A DNA stretch of 64,000 nt. It comes from JBGCFO01 sp045106955 (GTDB taxonomy: Bacteria; Pseudomonadota; Alphaproteobacteria; Rickettsiales; Rickettsiaceae). Positions 59,199-64,000 of this stretch are shown here, in pieces. Each line of letters starts with the position of its first letter. The stretch's first letter is position 1. The stretch covers positions 7,208 through 71,207 of the forward strand of contig JBGCFO010000019.1 in NCBI GenBank assembly GCA_045106955.1, written 5' to 3'. The translations under genes were made by a program, and so were the position numbers. The notes below the pieces were generated by a model. It was given only the letters and a program-made list of their open reading frames with translations, did not search any database and was not told the origin of the DNA.

Positions 59199-59771
59199 AT
59201 GATAGGAAAACTGCAAGGAAAAATTAATTCCTGCTTCGAAGATCATATAATTATTGATGTTGGTGGGGTAGGTTATTTGGTTTTTGTTTCTGCAAAAACT
59301 ATTCATAATGCCAATGCTGGAGATGCTTGCAGTTTATTTATTGAAACATATATCAGAGAAGATAAATTTCATTTATATGGTTTTTCATCAATTAATGAAA
59401 AACTGTATTTTAATTTACTGCAATCTGTTTCTGGAGTTGGCCCAAGGATGTCGTTATCTATATTATCTTATTTTAATCCAGACCAGATACAAAAGATTAT
59501 TCACAGCAAAGATAAAGGTAGTCTTTGCGGTATAAGCGGTGTTGGCCCTAGACTTGCTGATAAAATAATATTGGAGTTGCAAAATAGATTGCCATCAGTT
59601 GTATATTCTCAAAACGAAAAAACTACTAATCATTCTTCTGATGCAATTGCTACTTTAGTTGCTCTTGGTATAAATTCTTATGATGCTCATAGTTTAATTA
59701 GTAGCGCTCTATCACAAAATGCATCACTATCTACCGAGGAATTAATTAAGATTGCGCTTAAAAAAAAATGA
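59199..59771 (+). CDS. ruvA: Holliday junction helicase subunit RuvA
   Basis: 190 residues from the ATG at 59199: MIGKLQGK followed by IIIDVGGVGYLVFV is the normal RuvA start. The frame also offers a GTG at 59184 that would add five residues not found in the family. Two helix-hairpin-helix motifs (QSVSGVGPRMSL, GISGVGPRLADKI) and a C-terminal three-helix domain follow. It holds the Holliday junction for RuvB, encoded 81 bases downstream. ruvC is not in the window. Confidence 0.95.
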   Translation: MIGKLQGKINSCFEDHIIIDVGGVGYLVFVSAKTIHNANAGDACSLFIETYIREDKFHLYGFSSINEKLYFNLLQSVSGVGPRMSLSILSYFNPDQIQKIIHSKDKGSLCGISGVGPRLADKIILELQNRLPSVVYSQNEKTTNHSSDAIATLVALGINSYDAHSLISSALSQNASLSTEELIKIALKKK

Positions 59772-59852
59772 TTAATCATCAATTATTAGCAGTTGATTGT
59801 AAACCACGCGTAAATGAAATGATTTATTATGTTAAACGAGTAACTAATCATT

Positions 59853-60905
59853 ATGTCTGAAAATACCAGAGGAGAAAATATTTCATCTCAAGAAGAATCT
59901 AGTATCGATCAAGACCAAAAAATACGACCAAGATTTTTGCAAGAGTTTATCGGGCAGACTCAGATCAAGTCCAATTTACAGGTATTTATTGACGCTGCGA
60001 AAGAAAGATCAGAAAGCTTAGATCATACTTTATTTTACGGGCCACCTGGCTTAGGTAAAACAACCTTATCTCAAGTAATTGCATCAGAAATGGGAGTGAA
60101 TATCAAGACAACCTCTGGTCCTATTATCAACAAAGCTGCAGATTTAGCAGCGATTCTTACAAATTTACAAGAATATGATGTATTATTTATCGACGAAATT
60201 CATAGATTAAGCAAAAATATTGAAGAAGTATTATATTCCGCTATGGAAGATTTTGTTTTAGATGTGATGATAGGCGAGGGACCAAGCGCTCGTTCAATTC
60301 GTATTAATTTACCAAATTTTACTCTAATTGGGGCAACTACTCGATTGGGATTATTGAGTAATCCATTACGCGATAGATTTGGAATTCCTTTGAAATTGAA
60401 TTTTTATAGCGTTGAAGAATTATCAAGCATTATTACTCGGGCTGGAAAGTTATTTAACATTAAGATACAAGGTGAAGCTACTACAGATATTGCTATGCGC
60501 TCTAGAGGTACGCCTCGCATTGCATTACGTTTACTGAAAAGAATTCGTGATTTTGCAATTGTTTTATCTTCTAATGTAATTGATATCAAGATTGTTAATG
60601 AGTCTTTAGCTAAATTAGAAATTGACAAAATAGGTCTTGATGATAATGATTACAGATATTTACGATGTATTATGGATAATTATAATGGAGGACCTGTTGG
60701 TGTTAATACTATATCAATCGCATTATCAGAGCAACGTGACACAATAGAAGAAACAGTAGAGCCATACCTAATTCAACTTGGGTTTTTGCAGCGCACTTCT
60801 CGCGGTAGAATCCTTACAAACAAAGCATTTAAGCATTTAGGATTGAATCCTCCTGTTGACAGAATTTTAAATCAATCTGATCAAGATAATCTAGAATGTA
60901 TTTAA
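59853..60905 (+). CDS. ruvB: Holliday junction DNA helicase RuvB
   Basis: 350 residues. Walker [10 protein letters not shown] at 63-71, Walker B with [10 protein letters not shown], sensor 1 IGATTRLG, the arginine finger region RDRFGIPL, and the C-terminal winged helix ([13 protein letters not shown]). The hexamer drives branch migration with RuvA. A GAGGAG-like patch lies just inside the gene, not before it. Confidence 0.97.
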   Translation: MSENTRGENISSQEESSIDQDQKIRPRFLQEFIGQTQIKSNLQVFIDAAKERSESLDHTLFYGPPGLGKTTLSQVIASEMGVNIKTTSGPIINKAADLAAILTNLQEYDVLFIDEIHRLSKNIEEVLYSAMEDFVLDVMIGEGPSARSIRINLPNFTLIGATTRLGLLSNPLRDRFGIPLKLNFYSVEELSSIITRAGKLFNIKIQGEATTDIAMRSRGTPRIALRLLKRIRDFAIVLSSNVIDIKIVNESLAKLEIDKIGLDDNDYRYLRCIMDNYNGGPVGVNTISIALSEQRDTIEETVEPYLIQLGFLQRTSRGRILTNKAFKHLGLNPPVDRILNQSDQDNLECI

Positions 60906-60953
60906 TAAAATATCACCAAATATAGGATTCATCATTTTAAGTAGAATAAGGAT

Positions 60954-61166
60954 CTACTGCGATGGCACTGCTTGACAAAATAATTTGCAACACTTAGCGA
61001 TAGCAAGAGCGACGAAATTAAGGAACACATGATCCATTTTGTCAAACCTCATAGCAATCCGTTTGTTTTCCTTTAATCTACCAAATAATCGCCCAATAAA
61101 TATTGCGTTTTTTAAGAGTTTAACATCATAAAAGTCTTCCGGAGCTAAGCGTGAATCTTTGGGCAC
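60954..61166 (-). pseudogene. IS5-like transposase C-terminal remnant
   Basis: A 70-residue frame that includes IGRLFGRLKENKRIAMRFDK and FLNFVALA, which match the IS5-family C-terminus (IERFFxRLKxxRRIATRYDK, FLAFVxLA). The catalytic Glu of the DDE triad is Gly here. The upstream transposase parts are in other frames with stops, so the enzyme is dead. The frame reads out through the terminal repeat. Confidence 0.8.
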
Positions 61167-61489
61167 ATAAATTCCTTTAAATTGTATTACAAGAAGTTAC
61201 ATCATGTGATTTAATGATTTTTCTGACATTCAAAGTATCGTAACCTTTATTTGAAACTAGATGCTTTATTTTATCCCAAGGCAGTTCTTTTCCAAGAATC
61301 TCAAAGCTCTTACAGTCTTGCCTTTGTGCTGGCAATAGAGCCATCAACAAAGGCTATATCTAATATTATTTCTCAGGCTTTGTCAGCAATGAAGCAACTT
61401 CCAAAACAAACCACATTTTCACTTCATCTCTTGTATATATGGTGTAGCATGTTCTCAGTTTTATATCAATTATTTTGTCAAGCAGCACC
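60964..61489 (-). mobile_element. decayed IS5-like insertion sequence
   Basis: Terminal inverted repeats of 22 bases, 60964-60985 and 61468-61489, match at 20 positions; both contain CTGCTTGACAAAATAATT. The 526-base interior is too short for a full element. Minus-strand translation gives pieces in different frames: DIAFVDGSIASTKA (first Asp region), WDKIKHLVSNKGYDTL, then FKGIYVPKDSRL, leading to the C-terminal frame at 60954-61166. No clear target duplication was seen. Confidence 0.85.
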
Positions 61490-61637
61490 ATAATATTCCA
61501 TTAGTTTATACAATTTGTCATTGTGCACATTCCAATTAGTAATAGTATAGACTTATTATTTGATTGAATCTTTGCAATACGCATTGTTATATTATAGAAA
61601 TACAAATGTTATCCTCAATTTTATATAGTAGTTTAAA

Positions 61638-63728
61638 ATGAAAAAATATTATCAATTAAATATAAATGCAATTAAAAGTGAAATTGAAGCAAAGGAAATT
61701 TTACAATCCCTGATAAGTGATTTAGAAATGCATAATAAAGCTTATTATATAGATAGTTCTCCGTTAATTTCTGATGCTGATTATGACTATCTTTTTAATA
61801 TTTATTTGCAACTTGAGCAACGGTTTTCAAATCTAGTACAAAATAATAGCTTAAGTAGTAAAGTAGGTTTTACACCTTCTAATAAATTTCAAAAAATAAA
61901 GCATAAGATACCTATGCTTTCATTGTCTAATGCATTTGATCAGAAAGATATAAAAGATTTTATAGAAAGAATTCAACGATTTTTAAATATTGCATACCTT
62001 CCAGATATTACTTGCGAACCAAAGATTGATGGAGTGTCGTTTACAGCTATTTATATCGATGGTTATTTAAGCGTTGGAGCAACTAGGGGAGATGGTGTAA
62101 TAGGAGAAGATATTACCAATAATCTTAAAACCATTGGATCGCTTCCTAATAAGATAAATGGCGCGCCAAAAATTTTAGAAGTAAGAGGAGAGGTGTATAT
62201 TGCTAAATCTGATTTTATCAAAATGAATGAATATTTAAACGATAAAAACGATAAGCGATTTGCTAATCCTAGGAATGCAGCCTCTGGAGCCCTCAGGCAA
62301 TTAGATTCAAATATAACAAAATCTAGGCCATTGAGATATTATGCTTATAGTATTGGTCAATGCAGCGATGAGATTGCTAATAATCAGTATGATTTATTAC
62401 AAAAATTACGGGATTTTGGTTTTGTAGTTAATGAATTATGCATCAAAACTAATTTATTAACTAATTTATTTGATCATTATGAATATTTACAATCTATCAG
62501 AAAGGAAATTGATTATGAAACAGATGGTCTTGTATATAAGATTAATGATTTTGAGTTGCAACAAAGAATGGGATTTATTGCAAGAAGTCCTAGATTTGCA
62601 ATAGCTCATAAATTCCCATCAGAAATATCTAAAACTCGGTTATTAAATATAACTGTTCAAGTTGGTAGAACGGGTGCAATTACTCCTGTCGCTCATTTAG
62701 ATCCAGTATTAGTTTCTGGCGCAGTAATTAGCAAAGCTACTCTACATAATTATCAAGAAATTTTATCAAAAGATATTCGTATTGGAGATTATATATATTT
62801 TCAAAGGGCAGGAGATGTCATTCCAAAGATTATAGGAGTAGATTTAAATTTAAGAGAAGATAATGTTAAGCAGTTTATTTTTCCATCTATTTGTCCATCT
62901 TGTGGTTCTAAATTAAATTCAAATGGAAATGATGTGATTATTAGATGCAATAATGGTCTTTCATGCCCAGATCAGAATTACGAACGTATTTGTCATTTTG
63001 TATCTAAAAATGCATTAGATATTCAAGGTTTAGGTAAAAAGCAAGTTCAGTTTTTAATCGAACATAGTTTTATTAAAAATCCAGTAGATATATTTTTTTT
63101 GAAAGATACTCATAATAAAAATGCAGTTAAGCTAGAAACTATGGCTGGTTGGGGAGTAAAATCTCTTCAGAATTTGATTGCAAGCATTGAATCATCTAAA
63201 TCCATTGATCTTGCTAAGTTTATTTTTGCCCTCGGAATTAGAACTATTGGTCAAAGCAATGCAAAATTACTTGCGCAAGAGTTTAAAACCGTATTTATTT
63301 TTTTTGATTCTATGATTGCATTATCTAAAAATGATTCTTATATTCACAATTCAATAGAAAATATTCAAGGCATTGGTAATCAGACTGTATCTGAGATTGT
63401 AGATTTCTTTAAGGTAAATGAAAATATTGAAACTATCAAAAAACTAATTGATATATTAGATGTGCACGATTATCAAAATAATCAAATTACGAGCAAGATT
63501 AATGGTAAAATAGTTGTATTCACAGGAACTCTTACTAATTTATCGAGAGCAGAAGCAAAATTCCAAGCAGAGAAGCTTGGAGCAAAAGTTTCTAATGCAA
63601 TCTCAAGCTCTACCAATTTATTGATTGCGGGAGAAAGTTCTGGCAGTAAGCTAAAAAAAGCAAAAGAATATAACGTCGAAATTCTTAATGAGGAAGAATG
63701 GTTAAAGATTGTCCAAGACTCAAGCTGA
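61638..63728 (+). CDS. ligA: NAD-dependent DNA ligase
   Basis: 696 residues. The adenylation domain has SDADYDYLF and the nucleophile Lys129 in EPKIDGVS; an OB domain (VGRTGAITPVAHLDPV), a zinc finger (CPSCGSK, CNNGLSCP), helix-hairpin-helix repeats (GLGKKQVQFL, GWGVKSLQNL, GIGNQTVSEI) and a C-terminal BRCT domain (GKIVVFTGTL) follow. It seals nicks during replication and repair. Normal family length. It follows the IS remnant and converges with the transposase gene at the right edge. Confidence 0.97.
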   Translation: MKKYYQLNINAIKSEIEAKEILQSLISDLEMHNKAYYIDSSPLISDADYDYLFNIYLQLEQRFSNLVQNNSLSSKVGFTPSNKFQKIKHKIPMLSLSNAFDQKDIKDFIERIQRFLNIAYLPDITCEPKIDGVSFTAIYIDGYLSVGATRGDGVIGEDITNNLKTIGSLPNKINGAPKILEVRGEVYIAKSDFIKMNEYLNDKNDKRFANPRNAASGALRQLDSNITKSRPLRYYAYSIGQCSDEIANNQYDLLQKLRDFGFVVNELCIKTNLLTNLFDHYEYLQSIRKEIDYETDGLVYKINDFELQQRMGFIARSPRFAIAHKFPSEISKTRLLNITVQVGRTGAITPVAHLDPVLVSGAVISKATLHNYQEILSKDIRIGDYIYFQRAGDVIPKIIGVDLNLREDNVKQFIFPSICPSCGSKLNSNGNDVIIRCNNGLSCPDQNYERICHFVSKNALDIQGLGKKQVQFLIEHSFIKNPVDIFFLKDTHNKNAVKLETMAGWGVKSLQNLIASIESSKSIDLAKFIFALGIRTIGQSNAKLLAQEFKTVFIFFDSMIALSKNDSYIHNSIENIQGIGNQTVSEIVDFFKVNENIETIKKLIDILDVHDYQNNQITSKINGKIVVFTGTLTNLSRAEAKFQAEKLGAKVSNAISSSTNLLIAGESSGSKLKKAKEYNVEILNEEEWLKIVQDSS

Positions 63729-63751
63729 AATTTGTATTAAAATACGAATTT
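63728..63751. terminator. possible two-way terminator between ligA and the transposase
   Basis: AAATTTGTATT at 63728-63738 pairs with AATACGAATTT at 63741-63751 with one G-T pair. It spans the last stop bases of the two convergent genes and has A/T-rich flanks that give T runs on both strands. Confidence 0.4.
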
Positions 63752-64000
63752 AGAATAAGCGCTCATTTAATATTGCTATTCTTTCCTTAGAATTGAGTAT
63801 TTTTTTAACGTTATACGCATTGATGCATGCTAATACATGTACTAAAAAATTCACTGGAAACCTATGCCTTGTATGTTCTAGTCTCATTGAATTCTTTAGC
63901 GCATTAAACACTGATTCTATTAACACTCTCCTTCGTAGCATCATTTTATCACTCATTTCTAATAGATGATTTTTCATATCTTTTCTGAGATTGGTAAATA
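63750..64000 (-). CDS. IS982-like transposase, C-terminal part, runs off the right edge
   Basis: The minus-strand frame is open to base 64000; an ATG at 63977 is internal, and the codons before it (NLRKDMKN) continue the family pattern. DKMMLRRRVLIESVFNALKN with the DDE Glu and IEHTRHR-like LEHTRHRFPVNFLVHVLACI match the IS982 transposase C-terminus. No frameshift is visible in the part present, so a complete element may extend beyond the window. Confidence 0.82.
   Translation of the reverse strand, partial: FTNLRKDMKNHLLEMSDKMMLRRRVLIESVFNALKNSMRLEHTRHRFPVNFLVHVLACINAYNVKKILNSKERIAILNERLF

Noticed and set aside
61251..61493. 80-codon plus-strand frame
   Set aside because: It is antisense to the IS5-like remnant and reads through its terminal repeat.

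Overview
The window is AT-rich, densely coded bacterial DNA, and it looks like part of a reduced genome of an obligate intracellular alphaproteobacterium of the order Rickettsiales. The signs are a 16S rRNA gene with no 23S, 5S or tRNA genes beside it, the C4-type 5-aminolevulinate synthase HemA, SucA/SucB, a retropepsin like that of Rickettsia, a MurC very close to the rickettsial protein, and gene orders such as rne-lptE-holA and rpoZ-spoT-acpS. I cannot name the genus. Peptidoglycan and lipid A genes are kept, and the SpoT is full length, so the cell envelope is more complete than in the most reduced members.

Layout. 1-2.1 kb: a DUF2608-like secreted protein (cut by the left edge) and cca. 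2.1-3.0 kb: rpmJ with a near-consensus promoter and a small acidic orphan. 3.0-6.4 kb (minus): rne-lptE-holA. 6.7-11.9 kb: a membrane transporter, a GltD/PyrK-like fusion flavoprotein and prs. 12.3-12.9 kb: rpmH-rnpA. 13.0-14.7 kb: one long charged, helical ORF broken by a single in-frame stop. 14.7-16.1 kb (minus): truB-rpsO and tatA. 16.2-21.1 kb: tRNA-Val, sucA-sucB, ccmB. 21.2-23.8 kb (minus): a coiled-coil gene, zapA, hemA, lgt. 23.9-26.5 kb: a small accessory patch with orphans, an ABC-ATPase fossil, a serine recombinase and a lipoprotein. 26.5-38.3 kb (minus): a tight 12-gene cluster rpoZ-spoT-acpS-murC-murB-ddl-ftsQ-lpxK-lpxL-obgE-ftsW-murG, which joins stringent response, wall, lipid A and division functions. 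38.5-39.2 kb: tRNA-Phe and rsmD. 39.3-44.1 kb: a giant coiled-coil protein of about 1586 residues. 44.1-45.8 kb (minus): 16S rRNA with its promoter and a long leader/trailer stem.

46.2-49.0 kb: a sodium:solute symporter fused to a degenerate histidine kinase. 48.9-51.6 kb (minus): an orphan related to the one at 2.6 kb, yidD and uvrC. 51.8-56.4 kb: retropepsin, clpB, a small orphan and a second DUF2608-like protein. 56.8-60.9 kb: pnp, ruvA, ruvB. 61.0-61.5 kb: an IS5-like remnant with terminal inverted repeats. 61.6-63.7 kb: ligA. The right edge holds the C-terminal part of an IS982-like transposase.

Most genes are conserved housekeeping genes. The less ordinary material is the broken ORF at 13 kb, the symporter/pseudokinase, the giant coiled-coil protein, a paired orphan family, two DUF2608 paralogues with altered active-site motifs, and the fossils of mobile elements and of an ABC transporter. 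No CRISPR array, prophage or recognised defence locus was seen.
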